Source: Cereibacter sphaeroides
GTDB taxonomy: Bacteria; Pseudomonadota; Alphaproteobacteria; Rhodobacterales; Rhodobacteraceae
Direction: 5' to 3'
Assembly (NCBI GenBank): GCA_003243455.1
Contig: QFQS01000001.1
Location: 1,054,001-1,118,000 of the forward strand
DNA length: 64,000 nt
Every line of letters begins with the position of its first letter. Position 1 is the stretch's first letter. The translations under genes were made by a program, and so were the position numbers. This document shows positions 36,243-45,754 of this stretch, piece after piece. A model generated the notes under the pieces. The model saw nothing but the letters and a program-made list of their open reading frames with translations, was not told where the DNA came from and searched no databases.

Positions 36243-38429
<2,187 letters not shown>

Positions 38430-38464
38430 GGGCCACTTTTTATCCGAGGCCGTGTTAATCTTCG

Positions 38465-38480
38465 TTAACGATTCGTTAAC
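38465..38480. promoter_or_regulatory. CtrA-type box (TTAA-N7-TTAAC)
   Basis: TTAA at 38465-38468, CGATTCG, TTAAC at 38476-38480 matches the full CtrA consensus. A further TTAA lies 6 bp upstream of the first half. It is only about 11 bp before the Excalibur gene start, so it overlaps the translation-start region. Confidence 0.55.
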
Positions 38481-38491
38481 GGAGCTTGCTG

Positions 38492-38728
38492 GTGGCCCGT
38501 CTCACCGCATTGCTAATCGCAAGCAGCCTGGCGTTCGAAATGGCTGCATTCGCTGCCGAGTGCGATCCCAACTATGCAGGTCCCTGCGTGCCAGTGGCGT
38601 CGGACGTCGATTGTGCCGGCGGATCTGGCAACGGCCCAGAATACGTAAGCGGGCCTGTCGAGGTAATTGGGCAAGATGTCTACGATCTGGATCGAGATGG
38701 CGACGGAGTTGCCTGCGAGTCCCGCTGA
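38492..38728 (+). CDS. Secreted Excalibur-domain protein
   Basis: A 78-residue precursor. A signal peptide (ARLTALLIASSLAFEMAAFA) is followed by a 50-residue mature part with two Cys pairs, ending DLDRDGDGVACESR, the calcium-binding Excalibur motif DxDxDGxxCE. Such domains are extracellular or periplasmic. I start at GTG 38492, which has GGAG 7 bp upstream; a TTG at 38486 is in frame but too close to the ribosome site. A CtrA-type box precedes it. The function is unknown. Confidence 0.72.
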   Translation: MARLTALLIASSLAFEMAAFAAECDPNYAGPCVPVASDVDCAGGSGNGPEYVSGPVEVIGQDVYDLDRDGDGVACESR

Positions 38729-38745
38729 CCATGTATGAAATTGGG

Positions 38746-39063
38746 CTAGTAGGCCCCCACCACGTCATACATCACCGGCTCGAACGTCTTGCACAGCGAG
38801 GCGAAATGGCGGCTGCGCTTCCTCATCTCGGGCGTGCGCAACATCGCCAGAAAATCCTCGCGCCGTCGCCATTGCGAGTAATTGGCAATCCGTGTCCGGG
38901 CGTCGTTCATATGCAGGCCCGCGCCGATGAAGCCTGGCTGGCGGCTGATGAACTCTGCATAGGCGGCCTGCAACGCTTCCATCAGGTCGTCGGCGGTGCC
39001 GGGTGTCATCTCGAAGGTGGTGATGACGGTCTGCCCGGTGAATTCTGTCGCTATTTCTGGCAT
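38746..39063 (-). CDS. Antibiotic biosynthesis monooxygenase (ABM) domain protein
   Basis: A 105-residue ferredoxin-like-fold protein with the ABM pattern: VITTFEMTPGTADDLMEALQ, FISRQPGFIGAGLHMNDART and IANYSQWRRREDFLAML. Such small proteins act as haem-degrading or quinol monooxygenases; the substrate is unknown. ATG at 39063 has AAGGGGA upstream; ATG 39084 is an alternative. It is 61 bp downstream of the broken GlsB-family gene, with a terminator between. Confidence 0.85.
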   Translation of the reverse strand: MPEIATEFTGQTVITTFEMTPGTADDLMEALQAAYAEFISRQPGFIGAGLHMNDARTRIANYSQWRRREDFLAMLRTPEMRKRSRHFASLCKTFEPVMYDVVGAY

Positions 39064-39092
39064 GGCGATCCCCTTTCGGATCATCCCGCTGG

Positions 39093-39116
39093 AAAACCCG
39101 GGGATTTCTCCCCGGG
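39093..39116 (-). terminator. Intrinsic terminator after the GlsB-family gene
   Basis: On the minus strand an 8-bp stem CCCGGGGA/TCCCCGGG closes a GAAA tetraloop and is followed by TTTTCC. It lies 9 bp after the gene's stop codon. Confidence 0.7.
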
Positions 39117-39124
39117 GATAGTGG

Positions 39125-39387
39125 TTAGGCCCTTTTTATCAGGCGGATCAGCACAAGAAGGATCACTGCCCCTATGGTCGCATGAATGATGGCTGCCAAA
39201 ATGCCACCACCAAAGACCAACCCAATGCGCGGCAGGATCAGACCGGCGATGAAGGCGCCGACGATGCCCACGACGATATTCCCAAGCAGGCCAAAACCAT
39301 AGCCCGACACGATCTGACCGGCCAACCAGCCTGCCAGCCTGCCAGAGCCCCGATGATCAGAAAGATCAAAAGGCTTTCGATCCCCAT
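39125..39387 (-). pseudogene. GlsB/YeaQ/YmgE stress-response membrane protein, frameshifted
   Basis: The ATG at 39387 has AAGGAGA upstream and encodes MGIESLLIFLIIGALAGW. After residue 18 the frame shifts because CTGGCAGG is present twice in tandem (39329-39348 on the plus strand as GCCAGCCTGCCAG). The intended frame then resumes as LAGQIVSGYGFGLLGNIVVG and ends LIRLIKRA at 39125. Removing one 8-bp unit gives an intact 84-residue three-helix protein of this family. As it stands, translation from the ATG ends after about 50 residues. It could be a recent mutation, a phase-variable site or a sequencing error. Confidence 0.82.
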
Positions 39388-39512
39388 ATGCGTTCTCCTT
39401 ATTCCCTACGCACCATGATGCTACTGCCCATGTGACAACCGCACAATGGCGCTGACGCTTGAGGCTGAAGCCCCGCCGTGCAAGGTTGGGGCATACCTGA
39501 CGGAGTGATCCC

Positions 39513-39785
39513 ATGCGCCTTTTCGCCCTTGCCGCCCTGATTGCCAGCCCCGCCTTCGCCTCTTCCGACGATGCCTGGGCGCAGTTTCGCGTCGATGTCG
39601 GCGCCGCCTGTCTGGCTCTGGTGCAGGGGCCGGGAACGGCGACGATCGAGGTGAACAACTTCGGCTCGGAAAGCTATGGTGTGGCGCTGGTCACCTTAAC
39701 ATCGACTGAAGGGCAAGACCGGATGGTCTGCATCTATGACAAGGCAAGCAAGAAGGCCGAGCTTTCGGCGGCTTTCGGGCAGTAG
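39513..39785 (+). CDS. Small exported hypothetical protein
   Basis: A 90-residue precursor with a signal peptide (MRLFALAALIASPAFASS) and a 70-residue mature domain with two Cys (GAACLAL and MVCIYD), which could form a disulfide. No family is recognised. CGGAG lies 8 bp before the ATG. It is followed by another small gene after 3 bp in the same direction; both are probably cotranscribed. Confidence 0.7.
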   Translation: MRLFALAALIASPAFASSDDAWAQFRVDVGAACLALVQGPGTATIEVNNFGSESYGVALVTLTSTEGQDRMVCIYDKASKKAELSAAFGQ

Positions 39786-39788
39786 GAC

Positions 39789-39974
39789 ATGCAGTTTCTT
39801 GACCCGAACCATCCGTTTTTCGCCAGGCCCTGGGTCCGCTGGGCCACGGCGATTGCGCCGCTTGCCTGGGCTGCGGTCGAGCTTTACAGCGGCAATCCCG
39901 GCTGGGCGATCCTGTTCGGGGCAGCGGGGGCCTATGCGTTCTGGATGCTGATCATCAAGGGGCCGAAGGCTTAG
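39789..39974 (+). CDS. Small two-helix membrane protein
   Basis: A 61-residue protein with two hydrophobic segments (RWATAIAPLAWAAVELY and GWAILFGAAGAYAFWMLII) and a positively charged end. No family is recognised; similar short proteins are annotated as hypothetical in Rhodobacteraceae. It starts 3 bp after the preceding exported protein gene and overlaps the convergent parA stop by 4 bp. Confidence 0.62.
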   Translation: MQFLDPNHPFFARPWVRWATAIAPLAWAAVELYSGNPGWAILFGAAGAYAFWMLIIKGPKA

Positions 39975-40591
39975 AGCAGCGCCAGAATCTCATCCGCCAG
40001 CGCCTGAACTTCAGCTGAGGCGGCGGACTTTCCGGGCTCTTGCGCCCCCATGCCGTTGCCGAGAGTTTCCGCAAAAACAACACGTTGGCCAAGGCGCGAC
40101 CCCGCGACCGAGGTGGACAGGGCGGCAGCAGCGGCCACCTCTTCGGCGAGTCTGGTGCCCGCCTTGGTCCGGTTCAGCACAATCGTTGCGCGTTTGCGCT
40201 CTCGTTCCGCAAGGTCAAGCACCCCCTCGACGGCCCAGAGATCGACGTGGCTGGCCGCGACGGGGATCAGGATCAGGTCGGCCTCGCGCAGGGCCGGACG
40301 CAGGTCTGCATCGACTTTCGGCGGGGTGTCGACAATCACGAAGTCATTGATCTTGCGTAGCTTTTCGCACTCATAGGACACCCCCCATGCCGAGGCGGTG
40401 GACAGCTCCATCCCCGGATCGCCAAGCCGTTCGCGCCGTGCCATGAACCAGCGGCCAAGGCTGCCCTGCGGATCGGTGTCCAGCAGGGCCACGTTATGTC
40501 CCATGCGGGCAAAAGCCACGGCGAGATTTACGGCCAGCGTTGTCTTGCCGGATCCGCCCTTTTGCTGCGCGATGGTGATGACCTTGCCCAT
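39971..40591 (-). CDS. ParA/MinD-family partition ATPase (orphan)
   Basis: A 206-residue Walker-type ATPase. The deviant Walker A KGGSGKTT at residues 11-18, DTDPQGSLGRWF and VDTPPKV are diagnostic. It is short, like plasmid ParA/VirC1-type and chromosomal orphan ParA proteins. ATG at 40591 has AAGGGGG upstream. No parB or parS-like array is adjacent, so it is probably not a chromosome-partition ATPase; positioning of another cargo is possible. The 106 bp upstream separate it from a lipoprotein gene. Confidence 0.88.
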   Translation of the reverse strand: MGKVITIAQQKGGSGKTTLAVNLAVAFARMGHNVALLDTDPQGSLGRWFMARRERLGDPGMELSTASAWGVSYECEKLRKINDFVIVDTPPKVDADLRPALREADLILIPVAASHVDLWAVEGVLDLAERERKRATIVLNRTKAGTRLAEEVAAAAALSTSVAGSRLGQRVVFAETLGNGMGAQEPGKSAASAEVQALADEILALL

Positions 40592-40697
40592 GAGGCCCCC
40601 TTTTGCTGCGCCGCAGCATAGACCCGTTTCGGGGCCGATGCACGGAAATTGGCACGGCTGGAAACGGTATGGCAATGGTATGGGAGTCGTATGGGTT

Positions 40698-40985
40698 TCA
40701 GCAGTCGAGCCGCCCCCGGATTTCACCGCTGTCGCCCCGCAGGGTCGATCCTATCGGATCGCATCCCGTCACGTCGCGGATCAGCGAGATCATGGTCGCG
40801 CGGATCGCCTGATGCGCCCCGCGTGGCGCATAACCAAGGCGGATCACCTCGACGTCCCTGTCCCTGCGATAGAGGACATAGTCATAGCCGCCGCGCGTGA
40901 CTTCGTGCCGCTCGGCTCCGATCATTCGGGGCGTGGGGCTGTCGCAGGCGGCGAGCAGGATCAAGAGGGGCAAAAGGCGGCGCAT
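40698..40985 (-). CDS. Small lipoprotein
   Basis: A 95-residue precursor with a lipobox signal peptide MRRLLPLLILLAAC (acylation at Cys14). The mature part contains GGYDYVLYRRDRDVEVIRLG and a Cys pair near the end. No family is recognised. GAAGG lies 8 bp before ATG 40985; the longer frame is rejected. A perfect CtrA-type box lies at 41009-41024, 24-39 bp upstream of the start. Confidence 0.7.
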   Translation of the reverse strand: MRRLLPLLILLAACDSPTPRMIGAERHEVTRGGYDYVLYRRDRDVEVIRLGYAPRGAHQAIRATMISLIRDVTGCDPIGSTLRGDSGEIRGRLDC

Positions 40986-41008
40986 GCGGGCAGCCTTCGC
41001 GCTGCGCA

Positions 41009-41024
41009 TTAAGTAATCGTTAAC
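41009..41024. promoter_or_regulatory. CtrA-type box (TTAA-N7-TTAAC)
   Basis: TTAA at 41009-41012, GTAATCG, TTAAC at 41020-41024. It lies between the divergent small-lipoprotein and entericidin genes, 24 bp from the first start and 95 bp from the second. Confidence 0.55.
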
Positions 41025-41118
41025 GACGATGCCCCTGCAGCGGAGTTTCCAGCGAAGCGGGGAACTTTTTCCAAAGGCGCGGCGTTGAGCCGCCACAACA
41101 CCCTTGAGGAGACAGCCA

Positions 41119-41253
41119 ATGCGCTTTCGTACCGTCCTGATGCCGCTTATCGCCGTTCTTGCCCTTGCGGCCTGCGAGACCGTGGAAGGGGCTGGCAAGG
41201 ACATTCAAAAGGCCGGCGCCGTCGTGACGAACGAGGCGCAGAAGGCCCAATAG
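41119..41253 (+). CDS. Entericidin A/B family lipoprotein
   Basis: A 44-residue precursor: MRFRTVLMPLIAVLALAAC with the lipobox Cys at residue 19, then ETVEGAGKDIQKAGA, the entericidin signature. Entericidins in E. coli form an antidote/toxin-like lipoprotein pair expressed under envelope stress; alphaproteobacteria often have one copy. GAGGAGA lies about 8 bp before the ATG. A CtrA-type box is 95 bp upstream and a strong terminator begins 35 bp after the stop. Confidence 0.88.
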   Translation: MRFRTVLMPLIAVLALAACETVEGAGKDIQKAGAVVTNEAQKAQ

Positions 41254-41285
41254 GCTCGGACCGTTTCCCCCGGGTAAGAGCCTGG

Positions 41286-41324
41286 AAAGCGCGGCGCACA
41301 CTCCCTCGGTGCGCCGCGCTTTTT
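41286..41324 (+). terminator. Intrinsic terminator of the entericidin gene
   Basis: An 11-bp perfect stem GCGCGGCGCAC/GTGCGCCGCGC with a 9-nt loop, followed by TTTTT. The run is followed by a 13-bp tandem duplication (TTCATGTCAGACG, 41323-41348). Confidence 0.88.
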
Positions 41325-41341
41325 CATGTCAGACGTTCATG

Positions 41342-41821
41342 TCAGACGAGCGAGACCTTCGCGACCTTGTCCTTGTAGTCCTCTTTCGGGTCGGAGCCCA
41401 TGAGGATGCGCAGGCCGGCGAGGATGCTGGAGCCGTCCAGCCAGATCTCGGCGGTGGCGGGATCGAAGCGGAGCAGCGCGAGGTCGGGGTCGTCCTTGCC
41501 CTGCTCGAACCAGGCGGCGACGAAGGGGTTCCAGAGGCGGTCGATGGTGGCGCGGTCGCGGGTCAGCATCAGGCGGCCCTTCACGGCGGCCCAGACATTG
41601 TGGCCCTTGTCGGTGAAGCTGAAGTAGGCCTCAGAGTTTCCGGGCAGGGCCTTTACCAGCTCTGACTGGCGCGAGGTGAAGAACCAGAGGGGGCCGTGGT
41701 CGGCCTCTTCCATCTGGGCGGTCATGGGGCGGGGGTCCACCCCTTTCGCGCCCAGCATGACGGTCATGTCAGAGCGGAGCGCCTTCCAGAACTTGCGTTC
41801 GATTTCCTTGTCGTCGGGCAT
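41342..41821 (-). CDS. Pyridoxamine 5'-phosphate oxidase-family protein (general stress protein 26-like)
   Basis: A 159-residue split-barrel flavin-binding protein. Residues 20-120 carry the family segments GPLWFFTSRQSELVKAL and SFTDKGHNVWAAVKGRLMLT, matching general stress protein 26-like members rather than PdxH itself. It may bind FMN or a related cofactor. AGGAGG 6 bp before ATG 41821 supports the start. The stop lies within one unit of a 13-bp tandem duplication, which does not alter the reading frame. Confidence 0.88.
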   Translation of the reverse strand: MPDDKEIERKFWKALRSDMTVMLGAKGVDPRPMTAQMEEADHGPLWFFTSRQSELVKALPGNSEAYFSFTDKGHNVWAAVKGRLMLTRDRATIDRLWNPFVAAWFEQGKDDPDLALLRFDPATAEIWLDGSSILAGLRILMGSDPKEDYKDKVAKVSLV

Positions 41822-41875
41822 GGGAGCCTCCTGTTGATGACAGGAGGGCAACTGACGGATGCCGCGAAGGTTCCC

Positions 41876-42052
41876 TCAGTAGATGCCGCGATAGGTGTCG
41901 AGCTGGTCGCGGTAGGCGTCGAGGATGGCGCGGACCTCGGGCGTGATTTCCCGCAGCTTCGGCTGGCGAAGGCGGCGGGAGGCGCGGGTCAGGTGGACGC
42001 CGAACTGGCGGCGGGAACGGCGGACGATGTGGGAGAGCCGTGGGGCGGACAT
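41876..42052 (-). CDS. Basic 58-residue protein
   Basis: The ATG at 42052 has AAAGGAGG, a very strong ribosome site. The product starts MSAPRLSHIVRRSRRQFGVH and is rich in Arg (14 of 58), ending LDTYRGIY. No signal or membrane segment is present. It could be nucleic-acid-binding. The family is unknown. A 14-bp palindrome (42121-42134) lies 69 bp upstream. Confidence 0.65.
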   Translation of the reverse strand: MSAPRLSHIVRRSRRQFGVHLTRASRRLRQPKLREITPEVRAILDAYRDQLDTYRGIY

Positions 42053-42120
42053 CGGGGGCCTCCTTTCGGGTGTCCGGGGACTATAGGGCGGCTGTGCAAC
42101 AGGGGTGTGAAGGCCGGGGT

Positions 42121-42134
42121 TTGCACGCGTGCAA
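42121..42134. promoter_or_regulatory. 14-bp palindrome, second copy
   Basis: TTGCACGCGTGCAA is identical to the core of the purC-upstream palindrome at 23315-23330. It lies upstream of the basic 58-residue protein gene and is followed by ATG in both copies. Confidence 0.5.
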
Positions 42135-42196
42135 TGTTAGGTAAGGGATTGTTTTTATGGGTGATTTAGTTTGGCGCTAACCGGTTGGAAAGGTTC

Positions 42197-42256
42197 GTAG
42201 GGTGCGTGATTTCACGCACCGTTGAGCGATGTGGTGCGTGCAAGCACGCACCCTAC
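42197..42256. repeat. GTAGGGTGCGTG double inverted repeat
   Basis: GTAGGGTGCGTG (42197-42208) pairs with CACGCACCCTAC (42245-42256), and the inner CACGCACC/GGTGCGTG (42213-42220 and 42233-42240) are also inverted, so two alternative hairpins are possible. This motif is widespread in intergenic DNA of proteobacteria. Confidence 0.75.
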
Positions 42257-42279
42257 AGTCGAGTGCCAGAGGACCGAAA

Positions 42280-42457
42280 GGAAACCTTCCAGTGGAAGGT
42301 TTCCCGGGCCGATTGTTCGGAGGCGCGAGCCGGAGAACAACGGGTTCTCCGCTGGCTTAGGCGCTTGGAAATCAGGGCGCGGCTGCCTGGGCGGGCGCGG
42401 TAACGCGCCTGCCGGGGGCAGGCAGGCGCGGCCTGATTTGTCGCGGGACAAATCAGG
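42280..42457. repeat. Cluster of five consecutive hairpins
   Basis: Five perfect stem-loops follow one another: GGAAACCTTCC (42280-42304), CGGAGAAC (42331-42351), GGCGCG with GTAA loop (42394-42409), GCCTGCC with GGG loop (42407-42423) and CCTGATTTGTC with GCGG loop (42432-42457). No ORF of note spans them. The whole stretch 42053-42554 contains only these palindromes and the two preceding repeats. Confidence 0.75.
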
Positions 42458-42554
42458 AAGAAAACTGCCTTGGGCACTTCGACAGAAAGCTTTAGAGCAT
42501 TTAATGCGGAAAATATCGGCTGGAACAGGCTCCAACCGTGGCTGTAAAAGTTAT

Positions 42555-43334
42555 TCAAATAACAAATCGACCGAACCGGCGTGCATCCAAAAGCAAGTCA
42601 GTTCGAAGAAACTTTAGATAGCGATTGTTATAGCTAGCCCTAATAACGAAACGATACTCCATCTCTTTAGCGTATCGCACAGGCTTATAGAACTCACAAT
42701 TTGCTATAATGTCTTCAAGTTTTGAAATGCTATTCTCATCAGCTTCGCCAACCAAATGGCGACGGCCAACATATTGGACTAGTTTATGGTCAACTTCAAA
42801 AATAACTCTATCAGCAGGTATTTGACCACCGCGCAGATCGACTAGCTCGGCGACTCCAAAATCTCGAACCGCAGCAAGCAACTCATTTGCGAAGTCATCA
42901 AAGTTTGGCTCCGCCAATCCCCAGACGCCATCATATCCTTCAAAGGGCGACGAAAGGCCGAAGGTTCCAAATGTCATGCAAAAGACAAGCGCGCTATTTC
43001 CTCTTGTCTGATACGTGGCTTCCGCCGACACGACAAAGGAGCCGTCAGGCAAGCCATTGAAATGCAGACTATCTATGAAAACTCTCTTATCTCGACGTTT
43101 TATCAGAGAGGTATTCCCGCCGAACCCTATCGCACCCGGCAATATCCGCGAAATCTGGTTTGCCGTTAGATTAGTAGCGAAAAAGTCCAGAACGATATCA
43201 TAGTCACCTTCCCGTTCGTCGCGAATTTCGTCGTTCGTTGTAGCTCTAAAGTCGGCAAGGCTGCCAATTCTAAGATACTGCCCGCCTGGCAGGACATGAG
43301 CGGCTTTACACCATTTGAGCAAACTGGCTCTCAA
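42555..43334 (-). CDS. Hypothetical protein, low-GC, possibly DUF2971-like
   Basis: A 259-residue soluble protein, clearly lower in GC than its neighbours. The N terminus GGQYLRIGSLADFRATTNDE and the later CEFYKPVRYAKEMEYRFVIR resemble the layout of DUF2971-type proteins, but the match is weak and not tested. The start is TTG 43334 with GAGGGG 5 bp upstream, 9 bp after the lepA stop. There is no signal peptide. The hairpin cluster lies just downstream. GC content and position suggest a mobile or accessory origin; a defence-related role is a guess only. Confidence 0.7.
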   Translation of the reverse strand: MRASLLKWCKAAHVLPGGQYLRIGSLADFRATTNDEIRDEREGDYDIVLDFFATNLTANQISRILPGAIGFGGNTSLIKRRDKRVFIDSLHFNGLPDGSFVVSAEATYQTRGNSALVFCMTFGTFGLSSPFEGYDGVWGLAEPNFDDFANELLAAVRDFGVAELVDLRGGQIPADRVIFEVDHKLVQYVGRRHLVGEADENSISKLEDIIANCEFYKPVRYAKEMEYRFVIRASYNNRYLKFLRTDLLLDARRFGRFVI

Positions 43335-43343
43335 TGGTTCCCC

Positions 43344-45143
43344 TCACCCATCCATCTTCAGCGCATTAATAAACGCCTGCTGCGGAATCTCGACCTTCCC
43401 GAACTGGCGCATCTTTTTCTTGCCGGCCTTTTGCTTGTCCAGAAGCTTGCGCTTCCGGGTGGCGTCGCCGCCGTAGCATTTGGCGGTCACATCCTTGCGC
43501 ATGGCCGAGATCGTCTCTCGGGCGATCACCCTGCCCCCAATCGCCGCCTGGATCGGGATCTTGAACATGTGGCGGGGGATCAGCTCTTTCAGTTTCTCGA
43601 CCATCGCCCTGCCCCGCATGTCGGCGCGGTCGCGGTGGACCATCATCGACAGGGCGTCGACGGGTTCGTCGTTCACCAGCACCGACATCTTGACCAGAAA
43701 ATCCTCTCGGTATCCGGTGATCTGGTAGTCGAAGCTGGCATAGCCCTTGGTCACCGATTTCAGCCGGTCGTAGAAGTCGAAGACGACCTCATTCAGCGGC
43801 AGGTCGTATTCGACCATGGCGCGGTTACCTGCGTAGGTAAGGTTCAGCTGGATGCCGCGGCGGTCCTGGCAGAGTTTCAGGATATCGCCCAGGTATTCGT
43901 CGGGCACCATGATCGTGGCCTTGATGCGCGGCTCGTCGATATGGTCGACATGCGTCAGGTCGGGCATGTCGGCGGGGTTGTGCAGCTCCATCACCGTGCC
44001 GTCGCGCAGGTGGACGTGGTAAACCACGGAAGGCGCGGTGGTGATCAGGTCGATGTCATATTCCCGCTCCAGCCGGTCGCGGACGACTTCGAGGTGCAAG
44101 AGGCCAAGGAAGCCGCAGCGGAAGCCAAAGCCGAGGGCGGCGGAGGTTTCCATCTCATAGGTGAAGGAGGCGTCGTTGAGGGCCAGCTTCTCGATGGCGT
44201 CGCGCAGGGCCTCGAAGTCGTTGGCGTCGACGGGGAACAGGCCGCAGAAGACGACGGGCTGCGCGGGTTTGAAGCCCGGCAGAGCGGTATCGGCGCCGCG
44301 GCGTTCGTGGGTGATGGTGTCGCCCACGCGGGTGTCGCGGACCTGCTTGATCGAGGCGGTCAGCACGCCGATCTCTCCCGGTCCGAGTTCGGCGATGTCG
44401 ACCATCTGCGGTTTCAGGACGGCGAGCTTGTCGATCCCGTACAGCGCGCCGGTCTGCATCATGCGGATGCGGTCGCCCTTCTTGATGACGCCGTCCATGA
44501 CGCGGATCATGACGACGACGCCAAGGTAGGCGTCGTACCAGCTGTCCACCAGCATGGCCTTCAGCGGCGCGTCGCGGTCGCCCTTTGGCCCCGGCAGGCG
44601 GGTCACGATCGCCTCCAGCACATCGGGGATGCCAAGGCCGGATTTCGCCGAGATCAGGATGGCGTCCGAGGCGTCAAGGCCGATGACATCCTCGATCTGG
44701 GTCTTGATGCGTTCGGGTTCGGCCGCCGGAAGGTCGATCTTGTTGAGGACGGGGACGATCTCATGCCCCGCATCCAGCGCCTGGTAGACGTTGGCGAGGG
44801 TTTGTGCCTCGACGCCCTGCGACGCGTCGACGACCAGCAGCGAGCCTTCGACAGCGCGCATGGAGCGGCTGACCTCATAGGCAAAGTCGACGTGGCCGGG
44901 GGTGTCGATCAGGTTCAGGACGTAGGAATGGCCATCCTTCGCCTTGTAGTCGATGCGCACGGTGTTGGCCTTGATGGTGATGCCGCGTTCCCGCTCGATA
45001 TCCATCGAGTCGAGAAGCTGGGCCTTCATGTCGCGCTCGGCAACCGTGCCGGTCGACTGGATCAGCCGGTCGGCCAGGGTGGATTTGCCGTGGTCGATAT
45101 GGGCCACGATCGAGAAATTGCGGATGTGCGCGAGGTCTTTCAT
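43344..45143 (-). CDS. lepA: Elongation factor 4 (ribosomal back-translocase)
   Basis: A 599-residue translational GTPase. G1 [14 protein letters not shown]2 [10 protein letters not shown]3 DTPGHVDF and G4 NKIDLP are all present, with the LepA-specific C-terminal domain. It binds stalled or mistranslocated ribosomes and influences fidelity under salt, acid or cold stress. ATG at 45143 is standard. The low-GC hypothetical gene begins 9 bp after its stop. A 619-codon antisense frame is an artefact. Confidence 0.98.
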   Translation of the reverse strand: MKDLAHIRNFSIVAHIDHGKSTLADRLIQSTGTVAERDMKAQLLDSMDIERERGITIKANTVRIDYKAKDGHSYVLNLIDTPGHVDFAYEVSRSMRAVEGSLLVVDASQGVEAQTLANVYQALDAGHEIVPVLNKIDLPAAEPERIKTQIEDVIGLDASDAILISAKSGLGIPDVLEAIVTRLPGPKGDRDAPLKAMLVDSWYDAYLGVVVMIRVMDGVIKKGDRIRMMQTGALYGIDKLAVLKPQMVDIAELGPGEIGVLTASIKQVRDTRVGDTITHERRGADTALPGFKPAQPVVFCGLFPVDANDFEALRDAIEKLALNDASFTYEMETSAALGFGFRCGFLGLLHLEVVRDRLEREYDIDLITTAPSVVYHVHLRDGTVMELHNPADMPDLTHVDHIDEPRIKATIMVPDEYLGDILKLCQDRRGIQLNLTYAGNRAMVEYDLPLNEVVFDFYDRLKSVTKGYASFDYQITGYREDFLVKMSVLVNDEPVDALSMMVHRDRADMRGRAMVEKLKELIPRHMFKIPIQAAIGGRVIARETISAMRKDVTAKCYGGDATRKRKLLDKQKAGKKKMRQFGKVEIPQQAFINALKMDG

Positions 45144-45363
45144 GGCGGCATATGAGCAGGAATCACTGGGGGGTCAAGCGCGGCGCGGGTCAACGCTGCA
45201 ACGCGGCATCTGGTGTGGGGATGCAGGCGATGCACAAGGATTTGCGGAAATCCGCCTATTGATGGGCAAGTGCCGGGGAGTATTGAAAAAATCCCGCCGA
45301 ATCGTCATAATGCGTGGCAGAAATCCAGTGGGACAACCCACGGAACAATCCGAGGCAGACAGC

Positions 45364-45672
45364 ATGAAGAAACCGGTCCTTGCCGCCACGCTGGTGGCGC
45401 TTGCCCTTCCCCTATCAACCATCGCCCATGCCGGGCCGATCGAGAGCGCCTGCATGCGGTCCGATCGCGGCGGCAGCCGGTCGCTGTGCGGCTGCATCCA
45501 GCAGGTGGCTGACATGACGCTCAAAAATGGCGATCAGCGGCGGGCGGCGAAGTTCTTTTCCGACCCGGACGAGGCGCAGAGGGTGCGGATGTCCACCAAG
45601 GACGCCGATAACGCCTTCTGGGGACGCTACAAGAATTTCGGCGAGACGGCGCAGGCCTATTGCGGGGGCTGA
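45364..45672 (+). CDS. Exported Cys-containing hypothetical protein
   Basis: A 102-residue precursor with a signal peptide ending IAHA|GPIE. The mature part contains the motif ACMRSDRGGSRSLCGCIQQV and ends TAQAYCGG, with four or more Cys. This family recurs in Rhodobacteraceae, where some members are labelled arginine transporter, which the sequence does not support. GAGGCAGACAGC precedes the ATG. It shares a bidirectional terminator with rpmB. Confidence 0.8.
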   Translation: MKKPVLAATLVALALPLSTIAHAGPIESACMRSDRGGSRSLCGCIQQVADMTLKNGDQRRAAKFFSDPDEAQRVRMSTKDADNAFWGRYKNFGETAQAYCGG

Positions 45673-45703
45673 TTGGCCCCTTGCCTTGACTGGCGCAATG
45701 CAA

Positions 45704-45730
45704 AAAGCCCCGCCGAAAGGACGGGGCTTT
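45704..45730. terminator. Bidirectional intrinsic terminator
   Basis: The stem AAAGCCCCG/CGGGGCTTT has a CCGAAAGGA loop, with A/T tracts on both sides. It separates the convergent exported-protein and rpmB genes. Confidence 0.85.
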
Positions 45731-45754
45731 GTCATTTCGGGTCGGCGGAATGGT

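Noticed and set aside
43296..45155. 619-codon open frame antisense to lepA
   Set aside because: Composition is that of a codon-bias shadow; lepA on the other strand is complete.
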